Source: Lewinellaceae bacterium
GTDB taxonomy: Bacteria; Bacteroidota; Bacteroidia; Chitinophagales; Saprospiraceae
Assembly: GCA_016713985.1 (NCBI GenBank)
Contig: JADJOD010000008.1
Span: forward strand, 23,383 to 87,382
Length of the DNA: 64,000 nt
Direction: 5' to 3'
Part shown: one piece after another, positions 25,003-32,412 of the stretch
How the letters are laid out: every line of letters begins with the position of its first letter
Numbering within the stretch: the stretch's first letter is position 1
Position numbers and translations under genes: made by a program
The notes under the pieces: generated by a model
Seen by the model: the letters and a program-made list of their open reading frames with translations, nothing else
Told to the model about the DNA's origin: nothing
The model's database searches: none

Positions 25003-25237
25003 TCCGTCCACCGTCTACCGTCCACCGTCCACCGTCCACCGTCCCCCGTCCCCCGTCTACCGTCCACCGTCCACCGTCTACCGTCCACCATCCACCATCC
25101 ACCGTCCACCGTCTACCGTCCACCGTCCACCCACCGTCCCCGTCTACCCCCCCCGTCCAGTCCCCCGTCCACCGTCCCCGTCCACCGTCTACCGTCCACC
25201 GTCCACCGTCCACCGTCCACCGTCCACCGTCCACCGT
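25003..25237. repeat. heptanucleotide CCGTCCA tandem repeat
   Basis: About 33 copies of a 7-bp unit (mainly CCGTCCA, with variants CCGTCTA, CCATCCA, CCGTCCC) fill the whole space between the repressor stop and the ATG of the transporter, the last unit touching the start codon. No ribosome-binding site or promoter is visible within. The unit is not a multiple of three. Confidence 0.95.
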
Positions 25238-27124
25238 ATGAATAAAATATCCAATACCGATGTTTCACTTTCCGAAGTACACGGTTCCGTCGAAACCGAG
25301 GTAAAAGGAGGCTTCTGGCGCCGTTTGTTTGCCTTTCTTGGCCCGGCTTACCTCGTAAGTGTGGGGTATATGGACCCCGGCAACTGGGCCACCGACCTAG
25401 CCGGTGGCAGCCGTTTTGGCTACGCGTTGTTGTGGGTACTGGTGATGTCGAACCTGATCGCCCTGCTGCTGCAAAGCCTGAGCGCCCGGCTCGGTGTGGT
25501 GGCGCGCCGCGACCTGGCGCAGGCTTCCCGCGAGTTGTACCATCCGGCAGCGAATATTTTTAACTACCTCCTCGCGGAAATCGCCATTGCCGCCTGCGAC
25601 CTGGCGGAAGTGGTGGGTATGGCCATCGGATTGCAATTGCTGTTTGATATTCCACTCGTGTGGGGAGTGGCGATCAGTGTACTGGACGCCTTTTTGCTGC
25701 TCTTTCTGATGCAACTGGGTATCCGGAAATTGGAAGCGTTTATTCTTGGTTTGGTGCTGGTCATCGGCGGCGCCTTTGCGGTGCAGATGTTTTTAGCCAA
25801 GCCGGCGCCGGGGGAGTTGGTTACCGGGTTTTTGCCTTCCATACCCAACTCGGAAGCCCTGTTTATTGCCATCGGGATCATTGGCGCCACGGTAATGCCG
25901 CACAACCTTTACCTGCATTCCGCTTTGGTGCAGACCCGGAAGATCAACCGCAGCCCGGAAGGTTTGAAACGCGCCATTCGGTTCAATATCATCGACTCGG
26001 CCATTGCGCTCAACCTCGCGTTGTTTGTCAATGCCGCCATATTGATCCTCGCAGCGGCCGTATTTTACAAAAACGGTTATAATGGCGTGTCGGAGATACA
26101 GGACGCGCACCAACTGCTGGAGCCACTGCTGGGCAAAAGTTATGCCCCGGTCCTGTTTGCCATAGCGCTTATTGCCGCCGGGCAAAGCAGTACGGTCACC
26201 GGCACTTTGGCGGGCCAGATCGTAATGGAAGGTTATTTGCACCTGCGTATCGCTCCCTGGTTGCGGCGACTCATCACCCGTTTGCTGGCGGTTGTTCCGG
26301 CCATTCTGGTGATTACCCTTGTTGGGGAACAGGCTACCGGCGATATGCTGGTACTGAGCCAGGTGATCCTGAGTATGCAACTGGGTTTCGCCGTGATTCC
26401 GCTGCTGCATTACGTGAGTGATAAAAAACGAATGGGATTGTTTGCGATCGGTTTTTGGGCAAAACTGGGTGGCTGGGCAAGCGCTGCCATTATTGTTACC
26501 CTGAACGTCAACTTAGTCATACAGCAGGTCGGGCAATGGCTGGAAAGCGCCGGCCCGAATGCCTGGGCGATTTATACCTTCGTAATTCCCGCGTTATTAT
26601 TTGCGGGCGGAATGCTCGTTTATATCGTTCTGCGCCCCATGCTGTACCGGCTGCCGGTAGCAAAAACCAAAATTCCCCACGGCGAATTTGAAGGTATTGC
26701 TGACATGAAAGTTCCTGATTATCAGAGAATTGCAATTTGCCTTGACTTTTCGGAAGCCGATAAAAAAGCGCTCGAACACGCGCTTCACATCGGTGGAAAA
26801 CAGGCCCACTATTTTTTGATCCATGCTGTGGAAACCGCCGGCGCCTGGGTAATGGGCGCCGATATTCAGGACCTCGAAACGAGGAGCGACGTGCAAAACC
26901 TGGAAGAATACGCGCAGCATCTGCGCGAACTTGGTTATCAGTGCGAGGCCTTTATCGGGTATGGCGCCGCAAAAAAAGCCATTCCACAATTGGTCAATGA
27001 ACAGGGCGCCGACCTGCTGGTGATGGGTGCGCACGGCCACAGCACATTTAAAGACCTGGTATTCGGCACAACCGTGGGGTCTGTACGCCATGCGGTGAAA
27101 ATGCCGGTGCTGGTGGTGCGGTAA
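25238..27124 (+). CDS. mntH: Nramp-family Mn/Fe transporter fused to a universal stress protein domain
   Basis: A 628-residue fusion. Residues about 20-470 are an Nramp transporter with eleven to twelve transmembrane helices: the TM1 metal-binding motif DPGNWATD and the TM6 motif MPHNLYLHS (Met-Pro-His) are intact, as is GQSSTVTGTLAGQIVMEG. It imports Mn(II) or Fe(II) with protons across the inner membrane. Residues about 485-628 are a UspA domain on the cytoplasmic side (YQRIAICLDFSEADKKALEHAL), with the ATP-binding signature MGAHGHSTFKDLVFGTTVGS (G-2x-G-9x-G-S/T). The adjacent DtxR-family repressor is the likely regulator; the leader is made entirely of heptamer repeats. Confidence 0.94.
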   Translation: MNKISNTDVSLSEVHGSVETEVKGGFWRRLFAFLGPAYLVSVGYMDPGNWATDLAGGSRFGYALLWVLVMSNLIALLLQSLSARLGVVARRDLAQASRELYHPAANIFNYLLAEIAIAACDLAEVVGMAIGLQLLFDIPLVWGVAISVLDAFLLLFLMQLGIRKLEAFILGLVLVIGGAFAVQMFLAKPAPGELVTGFLPSIPNSEALFIAIGIIGATVMPHNLYLHSALVQTRKINRSPEGLKRAIRFNIIDSAIALNLALFVNAAILILAAAVFYKNGYNGVSEIQDAHQLLEPLLGKSYAPVLFAIALIAAGQSSTVTGTLAGQIVMEGYLHLRIAPWLRRLITRLLAVVPAILVITLVGEQATGDMLVLSQVILSMQLGFAVIPLLHYVSDKKRMGLFAIGFWAKLGGWASAAIIVTLNVNLVIQQVGQWLESAGPNAWAIYTFVIPALLFAGGMLVYIVLRPMLYRLPVAKTKIPHGEFEGIADMKVPDYQRIAICLDFSEADKKALEHALHIGGKQAHYFLIHAVETAGAWVMGADIQDLETRSDVQNLEEYAQHLRELGYQCEAFIGYGAAKKAIPQLVNEQGADLLVMGAHGHSTFKDLVFGTTVGSVRHAVKMPVLVVR

Positions 27125-27131
27125 GCGCCGG

Positions 27132-27560
27132 TTATTGATATTCGATCGTTGTCGGTTCGGGCAACAACCCGATCTGGCGCAGGGCAGTGGCGACGTCCCA
27201 GATGCGTCGGCTCCGGATGATCTTGCCGTCTTTCAAAGTCAGGACCGACGAACCGGTAAAGGAAACCAGTTTGCCTGTCGGAGGGATGTTCATCAGGCGT
27301 CCGCGCTGATGGCCGGTGGCCGTCCAGAAGCAAAACACCTTGTCGCCGTCGGCGCCCCATTCGAGCAGGGTCATTTCAAGGTCCGGAAAAGCGGTAAGGA
27401 TGTAGTCGATCATACGCCCGGCGTCGCGTAGTCCGTCGGCGCGTTTGCCTTCGGAAAGGTCTTCGCCGTCAAAATCCGGGTGATACATATCCATCAGGCG
27501 TTGTTTGTCGCGGGTATTCCAGGCCGCCATCAGGTCGTTTAAAAAAACTTGGGCACTCAT
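27132..27560 (-). CDS. SnoaL-like / NTF2-fold protein
   Basis: A 142-residue protein of the SnoaL-like polyketide-cyclase/NTF2 superfamily: FLNDLMAAWNTRDKQRLMDMYHPDFDGED at the start, AFPDLEMTLLEWGADGDKVFCFW in the sheet and GSSVLTLKDGKIIRSRRIWD near the end. These are small cone-shaped proteins, some of them cyclases or isomerases, many of unknown role. The ATG at 27560 fits the fold; the frame is open further upstream but the added sequence is not protein-like. It is divergent from the nitroreductase gene. Confidence 0.82.
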   Translation of the reverse strand: MSAQVFLNDLMAAWNTRDKQRLMDMYHPDFDGEDLSEGKRADGLRDAGRMIDYILTAFPDLEMTLLEWGADGDKVFCFWTATGHQRGRLMNIPPTGKLVSFTGSSVLTLKDGKIIRSRRIWDVATALRQIGLLPEPTTIEYQ

Positions 27561-27733
27561 GGGAAACGCAATTTTGAATGAATAAAATGTTCGGGTTTCT
27601 GCGTTTTGATTTTGGGTTGTACAAATGTACCGTGAACATCCCGAAGGCGCTATGTCCAATGTTTGTTCAATGTTTGTCCAAATTTTCGACCTGTGCCCCT
27701 GCCGTGTTACCTTCGCCTTTCTAAACACTACAC

Positions 27734-28315
27734 ATGCCAGTCACTGCTGAAGATATTCACGACCTGATGCGCCGCCGCCGCGCCGTTTTTCCCAAATTTT
27801 ACCTTCCCGGAAAACCCGTCGACCGTTCCGTAATCGAACAACTGCTGGAAAATGCCCGCTGGGCGCCGACACACAAACTGACCGAACCCTGGCGTTTTCA
27901 CGTTTTTCATTCGGAAGAAAGTCGCCGCGAACTGGGGGAGTATCTCTCCGCTTTTTACCGGAAAAACACGCCGCCGGAGTTGTTTTCCGAAGAAAAAATG
28001 AAAAAAAACGGCGAAAACCCGCTGCTCTCCGGCGCGGTCATCGCCATTGTGATGCAGCGTGAGGCGGCTGAAAGTATCCCCGAATTTGAAGAAATCGCCG
28101 CCGTCGCCATGGCCGTTCAAAATATGTGGCTCAGCTGCACGGCCATCGGCCTCGGATGTTACTGGAGCACGCCCAAAGCGGCTTTGATGGCCGGTGAGTT
28201 TCTCGGCCTCGAACCGGGACAGCGTTGCCTCGGTCTTTTTTACCTCGGCTGGCATACGATGCCGGAGGTGCCGGGCAAGCGGAGGCAGGTGGAAGAAGTG
28301 ACGGTTTGGGAATAA
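27734..28315 (+). CDS. nitroreductase-family protein
   Basis: A 193-residue flavin-dependent NAD(P)H nitroreductase. The N-terminal RRRRAVFPKFYLPGKPVDRS and LENARWAPTHKLTEPWRFHV bind FMN, with the R-R-S-like start; AVAMAVQNMWLSCTAIGLGC YW is the conserved central helix, and LGLFYLGWH the final strand. Such enzymes reduce nitroaromatics or quinones or act in flavin metabolism. The gene is preceded by TTACCTTCG, similar to the -7 box of rpsA, 27 bp upstream. Confidence 0.9.
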   Translation: MPVTAEDIHDLMRRRRAVFPKFYLPGKPVDRSVIEQLLENARWAPTHKLTEPWRFHVFHSEESRRELGEYLSAFYRKNTPPELFSEEKMKKNGENPLLSGAVIAIVMQREAAESIPEFEEIAAVAMAVQNMWLSCTAIGLGCYWSTPKAALMAGEFLGLEPGQRCLGLFYLGWHTMPEVPGKRRQVEEVTVWE

Positions 28316-28350
28316 GAAACTGGGGAAGTATAGCAGGCTACCATGAAAAG

Positions 28351-28716
28351 TTATGGGATTGGATTGACCACTTTCAAACCAGTCACCCATCTGAAATCTG
28401 CTTCGTTGCGCGTATAAATTTCATAATCATACACCAAGGCCGTAGCGGCTATAATGGCATCGCCTGGGGGCATCTTCTTTGTTTGACGCAGTTTAATGGC
28501 CTGATTAAGAACCGGTTGATTTATTTCAAAAACCTGCAAGATTTTGAAAGCCGTTTCAAAATAAACCTTGTCAACCGGGGTCAACGACGGAAACCCCAAT
28601 ACTTCCAACATCGTGAATGCTGAAACTGCATTGAGCGGATTGCTTACCAATGGACGAAGGTCGGCGAAACCTCGTTGAGCAGAATAAATCAGGATGTTAC
28701 TATCCAGCAAAATCAT
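28351..28716 (-). CDS. PIN-domain toxin (VapC-like)
   Basis: A 121-residue PIN-fold ribonuclease. The acidic residues are in place: MILLDSNILIYSA (Asp5), Glu in FTMLEVLGF, and Asp in MPPGDAIIAATA with a last Asp in RNEADFRWV. VapC toxins cut tRNA or rRNA. Its start overlaps the stop of the upstream small gene by 4 bp (ATGA), the usual antitoxin-toxin arrangement. Confidence 0.88.
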   Translation of the reverse strand: MILLDSNILIYSAQRGFADLRPLVSNPLNAVSAFTMLEVLGFPSLTPVDKVYFETAFKILQVFEINQPVLNQAIKLRQTKKMPPGDAIIAATALVYDYEIYTRNEADFRWVTGLKVVNPIP

Positions 28717-28958
28717 GCCGATCCGGATTTGCGGAAAGGTAAATCACGTTCCTTGCGTTGCTCTTGCTGCCACTCCGCAGCATCACCGAAGTAGGAAGCA
28801 TCACCACCGGCAGCGATGATTTTTTGGTATTTTGCCAACTGCGTTGCACTCACTTTTTTCTCGGGTGCAGGCAGGTACTCTATCCTGAGCCGTTCTAATA
28901 GCGGGATAAGAACCTCCAGGTCCTTTTTATTCTTGATTTTCAGCGTGAGTTGGGTCAT
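28713..28958 (-). CDS. antitoxin partner of the PIN toxin
   Basis: An 81-residue protein beginning MTQLTLKIKNKKDLEVLIPLL, followed by ERLRIEYLPAP and a charged C-terminus (SYFGDAAEWQQEQRKERDLPF). The N-terminal strand-helix unit and the C-terminal extended tail that would wrap the toxin fit the small antitoxins found next to PIN toxins in Bacteroidota and Cyanobacteria. It overlaps the toxin start by 4 bp and would repress the operon with it. Confidence 0.8.
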   Translation of the reverse strand: MTQLTLKIKNKKDLEVLIPLLERLRIEYLPAPEKKVSATQLAKYQKIIAAGGDASYFGDAAEWQQEQRKERDLPFRKSGSA

Positions 28959-29280
28959 GGCTGATATTTTTTACAAAGAAACGATATTCCGGGGAGGAAT
29001 AAAAGGGGAGATTACATAGGGTAGTCATGCGCGAGGCGGAAGTCCCTATCTTTCAACACAGTCAAGTGTTTGCAAAGTGAGTCACCAAACTTCGTCAATA
29101 CTAACAGAAGCAACAAAAATATTGATTGGTTTCTCGACATGACGTATATGGTGTACCGTTGTTTCGCAGCAAATGTAAAATGCAAAACGTTACTTTCTAC
29201 TTTTGCATTGCTAATGCCCCAATAACCTTAATGACTTGAATAACGAACCCACCTCCGCCAAGGCTTCGGCAGGCAAAGCA
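28959..29280. other. intergenic region
   Basis: About 320 bp between the divergent antitoxin gene and the gene at 29281. It contains a -7 box TACTTTTG at 29198-29205 for the rightward gene, and, just before the start codon, a palindromic element CCGCCAAGGCTTCGGCAGG (29251-29277 region) related to the ones inside that gene. Nothing else is seen. Confidence 0.5.
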
Positions 29281-30762
29281 ATGACACGCAACATCCTCGA
29301 AACGGAACAAAAAGCGCTGGAAATCAACCTCGACGATCACATTTACGGCGCTTTTGCCGAGATCGGCGCGGGGCAGGAGGTTGCGCGGCATTTTTTCCAG
29401 GCCGGAGCGGCGGCGGGTACCATTGCCAAGTCGATGAGTGCCTACGACAAAACCGTTTCGGATGAAATTTATGGCGACGAGACAAAAGGCAAGGGGCGTT
29501 ATGTGTGCGAAGCGCGGCTCTACAAAATGCTCGACCATGAATACGAACTGATGGAAGGCCGGCTTCGGCAGGAACGGCCGCAGCAAAATTTCTTTGCATT
29601 CGCCGATACCGTAGCCGCCATCAATTACCAAAAAACCATCAAGGGCGACGGCTGGCTCGGCCTGCGTTTTCAACTGCATCCCGGCGCAAAACCCAATGAC
29701 CTGGTGCTGCACGTCCGCCTGCTCGACAACGACAACCGGCTTCAGCAACAAGCCGTAGGTATTCTCGGCGTCAACCTCATCTACGGCTGTTTTCGCTACC
29801 ACAGCGCCCCCGAAACCCTGCTGCAATCCTTGGTGGACAACCTGCGCGGGCGGGTAGCCATCGATATGGTCCGCCTGCAAGGCCCTGATTTCCAGGATAT
29901 TGACAACCGGCTGCTGTGTTTGTGGGTCATAAAAAACGGCCTGAGCGAAGTAGCCGTTTTTGGACCCGACGGCAACAGCTTGCACGCCGGCGAATTCCTG
30001 TATAAAAAATCCATACTCATCGCCCGCGGCAGTTACCGCCCGCCAACCCTCGTGCAGCAGGATATGATCCGGAACGCCTTCGAGCAATTTCGCGCCGAAC
30101 CCGATGTGGACGCCGGCAATACGTTTTTCCTCACCGAGATCACCCTCGACAACCTCTGCACGGACGGCCAACTCGACGAACGCGATTTTCTCGATCGCGC
30201 CGATATATTGTGCGCCCTCGGACAAACGGTCGTGCTCTCCAACTGCGTCCAGCATAAAAAACTGATCGCCTATTTCGCCGATTACAAAGTCAAACGTATC
30301 GGCCTGGTCATGGGGGTGCGCAAACTGCAAAATATCATCCGCGAAACCTACGAAAACAACCCCGACAACCTGCTCGGCGCTTTCGGCAAGTTGTTTCCAC
30401 GCAACGTCCGGTTTTATATTTACCCGTGTTTGCCCGCCAAAGCCTTGGCGCAGGCGGGTGCGGGTAAGCGAAGCCTGGCGCAGGCGGGTGCGGCGCTCGT
30501 CACTGCAAAAAATATCACGGTGCCCCAGCCCATTCATTTCCTGTACGATCACCTGCTGGAAAATCAAAATATCGTTGATATTCAGGAGTTTAACCCGAGT
30601 GTTTTGGGTATATACCACAAAGAAGTTTTGAAAATGATTCGGAACGGCGAGCCGGGTTGGGAAGAAAAAGTGCCGGAGCAAGTGGCGAAAATGGTAAGGC
30701 AGAAAAAGTTGTTCGGGTATGTTGATGATTTGCACAGTAAGGGGGGGCTCAGCACGCATTGA
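29281..30762 (+). CDS. conserved Bacteroidota protein of unknown function
   Basis: About 493 residues from ATG 29281. The sequence is strongly conserved in Bacteroidota as I recall it (start NILETEQKALEINLDDHIYG, then FAEIGAGQEVARHFFQAG, SAYDKTVSDEIYG, LLCLWVIKNGLSEVAVFGPD), but genomes label it inconsistently, for instance as a TonB-dependent receptor or a nucleotidyltransferase; I see neither a signal peptide nor a barrel. The protein looks soluble and cytosolic. A 20-residue Ala/Gly/Gln insert (AKALAQAGAGKRSLAQAGA, about residues 385-405) is encoded by a palindromic repeat. A longer reading from TTG at 29236 would include another copy of that repeat and is not preferred. Confidence 0.85.
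   Translation: MTRNILETEQKALEINLDDHIYGAFAEIGAGQEVARHFFQAGAAAGTIAKSMSAYDKTVSDEIYGDETKGKGRYVCEARLYKMLDHEYELMEGRLRQERPQQNFFAFADTVAAINYQKTIKGDGWLGLRFQLHPGAKPNDLVLHVRLLDNDNRLQQQAVGILGVNLIYGCFRYHSAPETLLQSLVDNLRGRVAIDMVRLQGPDFQDIDNRLLCLWVIKNGLSEVAVFGPDGNSLHAGEFLYKKSILIARGSYRPPTLVQQDMIRNAFEQFRAEPDVDAGNTFFLTEITLDNLCTDGQLDERDFLDRADILCALGQTVVLSNCVQHKKLIAYFADYKVKRIGLVMGVRKLQNIIRETYENNPDNLLGAFGKLFPRNVRFYIYPCLPAKALAQAGAGKRSLAQAGAALVTAKNITVPQPIHFLYDHLLENQNIVDIQEFNPSVLGIYHKEVLKMIRNGEPGWEEKVPEQVAKMVRQKKLFGYVDDLHSKGGLSTH
30433..30493. repeat. two palindromic repeats inserted in frame in a coding region
   Basis: Two copies of a unit of the type CCCGCCAAAGCCTTGGCGCAGG / AAGCGAAGCCTGGCGCAGGCGGG, ending GCGGGTGCGG each time. 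They add about 20 residues without breaking the frame. Related single copies are at 6017-6042 and 29251-29277. Confidence 0.75.
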
Positions 30763-30807
30763 AAATTGTACATTGGTCATTTTTAATAACCATCAATTGA
30801 ACATAGT

Positions 30808-31254
30808 ATGACGCTCGAAGAAAAGATCAACAAGGACCTCGTAACCGCCATGAAAGCCAAGGACGACGTCAGTCTGCGCGGTATCCGCGCGATCAAAAGC
30901 GCTATCCTGCTGGCCAAAACAGACGGCAGCGGCAACGCCATTGACGAAGCCCGCGAGGTGCAGATCTTGCAAAAATTGGTAAAAACCCGCCAGGAATCAC
31001 TCGATATTTACGAAAAAAACAACCGGCCCGAACTGGCGGAAAAGGAACGGGAAGAAATAGAAGTGATCAAACGTTACCTGCCGGCCATGCTCGAAGGCGC
31101 CGACCTGGAGGCAGCCCTGCGGGAAATCATCGCCGAGGTGGGCGCCGAGTCCGCCAAAGACATGGGCAAGGTGATGGGAGCGGCCAACAAACAATTAGCG
31201 GGCAAAGCCGACGGCAGGGCAATTTCAGACATCGTAAAGCAATTGCTTTCTTAA
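30808..31254 (+). CDS. yqeY: GatB/YqeY-domain protein
   Basis: A 148-residue YqeY protein: MTLEEKINKDLVTAMKAKD, RGIRAIKSAILLAK, KTRQESLDIYEKNNRPELAE, EIEVIKRYLPAML and the end DMGKVMGAANKQLAGKADGR with AISDIVKQLL. This is the helical domain that also forms the tail of the GatB subunit of Glu-tRNA(Gln) amidotransferase, where it binds tRNA; the role of the free protein is not settled. Length and start are normal. Confidence 0.93.
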   Translation: MTLEEKINKDLVTAMKAKDDVSLRGIRAIKSAILLAKTDGSGNAIDEAREVQILQKLVKTRQESLDIYEKNNRPELAEKEREEIEVIKRYLPAMLEGADLEAALREIIAEVGAESAKDMGKVMGAANKQLAGKADGRAISDIVKQLLS

Positions 31255-31256
31255 TG

Positions 31257-31340
31257 ATGAATGAGGAAGGATGAATGATGAATGATGCACACACGCAAAA
31301 TCATTCATCATTCATCATTCCTCATTCATAATTCATCACG
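31257..31340. repeat. 7-bp ATGAATG repeats forming an inverted repeat
   Basis: GATGAATGATGAATGATG-type units on the left and CATTCATCATTCATCATTC on the right can pair across a short loop (CACACACGCAAAAT). The element fills the gap between yqeY and lptB. Similar units occur at 38807-38875 and 39263-39298. Confidence 0.8.
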
Positions 31341-31345
31341 GAATT

Positions 31346-32083
31346 ATGATTTTAAGAGCCGAAAATATTTTTAAAACTTACGGCAAACGTACGGTGGTCA
31401 AAGGGGTCTCCTTCGACGTCAGCCAGGGCGAGATCGTGGGGTTGCTGGGGCCGAACGGCGCCGGCAAAACGACCTCCTTTTATATGGTGGTGGGTTTTAT
31501 CCGGCCGACGGAGGGGCACGTTTTTCTGGAAGAAGAAGAAATAACGGATTTGCCCATGTACCGCCGTGCACAAAAAGGGATCGGTTACCTGCCGCAGGAG
31601 CCCAGCGTGTTTCGCAAACTGTCGGTGGAAGACAACATCAAGGCAGTACTGGAAATGACCAAACTCGGCAAGGCGGAGCAGCGCGACAAATTGGAATTGT
31701 TGATCGACGAGTTTAACCTGCACCACGTGCGGAAAGGTATGGGCGACACACTTTCGGGCGGTGAACGCCGGCGTACAGAGATCGCCCGCGCCCTGGCTTC
31801 CGATCCAAAATTCATCCTGCTCGACGAACCTTTTGCCGGTATCGACCCTATCGCCGTGGAGGATATCCAATCCATCGTAGCCCGCTTGAAAACCAAAAAT
31901 ATCGGCATCCTCATCACCGACCACAACGTGCAGGAAACCCTCAGTATCACCGACCGGGCCTACCTGATGTTTGAAGGAAGTATCCTGAAAGCCGGCACCG
32001 CCGAAGAACTGGCCGCCGACGAAATGGTGCGCAAGGTGTATTTGGGTAAAAATTTCGAATTGAAACGAAAGGTGATCGGGTAA
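31346..32083 (+). CDS. lptB: LPS export ABC transporter ATP-binding protein
   Basis: A 245-residue ABC ATPase. Walker A GPNGAGKTT, Q-loop, signature LSGGERRRTEIARAL, Walker B FILLDEPFAGIDPIAV and H-loop ITDHNVQET are intact. The sequence RAENIFKTYGKRTVVKGVSF and the motif GIGYLPQEPSVFRKLSVEDN are typical of LptB, which with LptFG extracts lipopolysaccharide from the inner membrane. Other ABC ATPases of the branched-chain amino acid (LivF) group are relatives, but these motifs favour LptB. Together with lpxH, hldD and fabH the window carries several scattered LPS/envelope genes. Confidence 0.94.
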   Translation: MILRAENIFKTYGKRTVVKGVSFDVSQGEIVGLLGPNGAGKTTSFYMVVGFIRPTEGHVFLEEEEITDLPMYRRAQKGIGYLPQEPSVFRKLSVEDNIKAVLEMTKLGKAEQRDKLELLIDEFNLHHVRKGMGDTLSGGERRRTEIARALASDPKFILLDEPFAGIDPIAVEDIQSIVARLKTKNIGILITDHNVQETLSITDRAYLMFEGSILKAGTAEELAADEMVRKVYLGKNFELKRKVIG

Positions 32084-32345
32084 GACTGCTGGGCATTTTT
32101 CACGCCAAGGCTTAAAGAAGAAACACGCAAAAGCGCAAAACTTTGATTTTAAACGCTCTGCGACTTTGCGAGACCTTTGCAACTTTGCGTGAAAATGTTC
32201 GGCAGTGTGGGCTCACCCGCAAATCCTCGGTGCAGTTTTCAACTGATTTTACTGTGGTTTCCCGCAGATTTCGCCGACAGGCGCAGATAAAATACGCTGC
32301 GAAAATCTGCGGCATCTGCGGGACCGTGACTTATCACGGGCCATT
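32084..32345. other. intergenic region downstream of lptB
   Basis: About 260 bp with no gene. It contains repetitive short stretches of the type GCGACTTTGCGAGACC and AACTTTGCGTGAAAA (32150-32195) and a GGCATCTGCGGGACC-like stretch near 32310. Function unknown. Confidence 0.4.
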
Positions 32346-32379
32346 AAAAAAAAACCCCGCCACGCGAACGCGACGGGGG
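32346..32379 (-). terminator. rho-independent terminator of rpsA
   Basis: Read on the minus strand, CCCCGTCGCG and CGTGGCGGGG pair around TTCG (a stable tetraloop), followed by a run of nine T. It lies about 35 bp after the rpsA stop. Confidence 0.85.
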
Positions 32380-32412
32380 ATTTGTTATTCCATCTGATTG
32401 GATATCAGGAAC

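Noticed and set aside
24974..25234. Repetitive WTVDGGR peptide encoded by the heptamer repeats
   Set aside because: A 7-bp repeat without stops gives an open frame in any case; there is no start signal, promoter or conserved sequence.
29197..30780. 527-residue open frame antisense to the gene at 29281
   Set aside because: No domain or signal; the forward gene is conserved and has a promoter.
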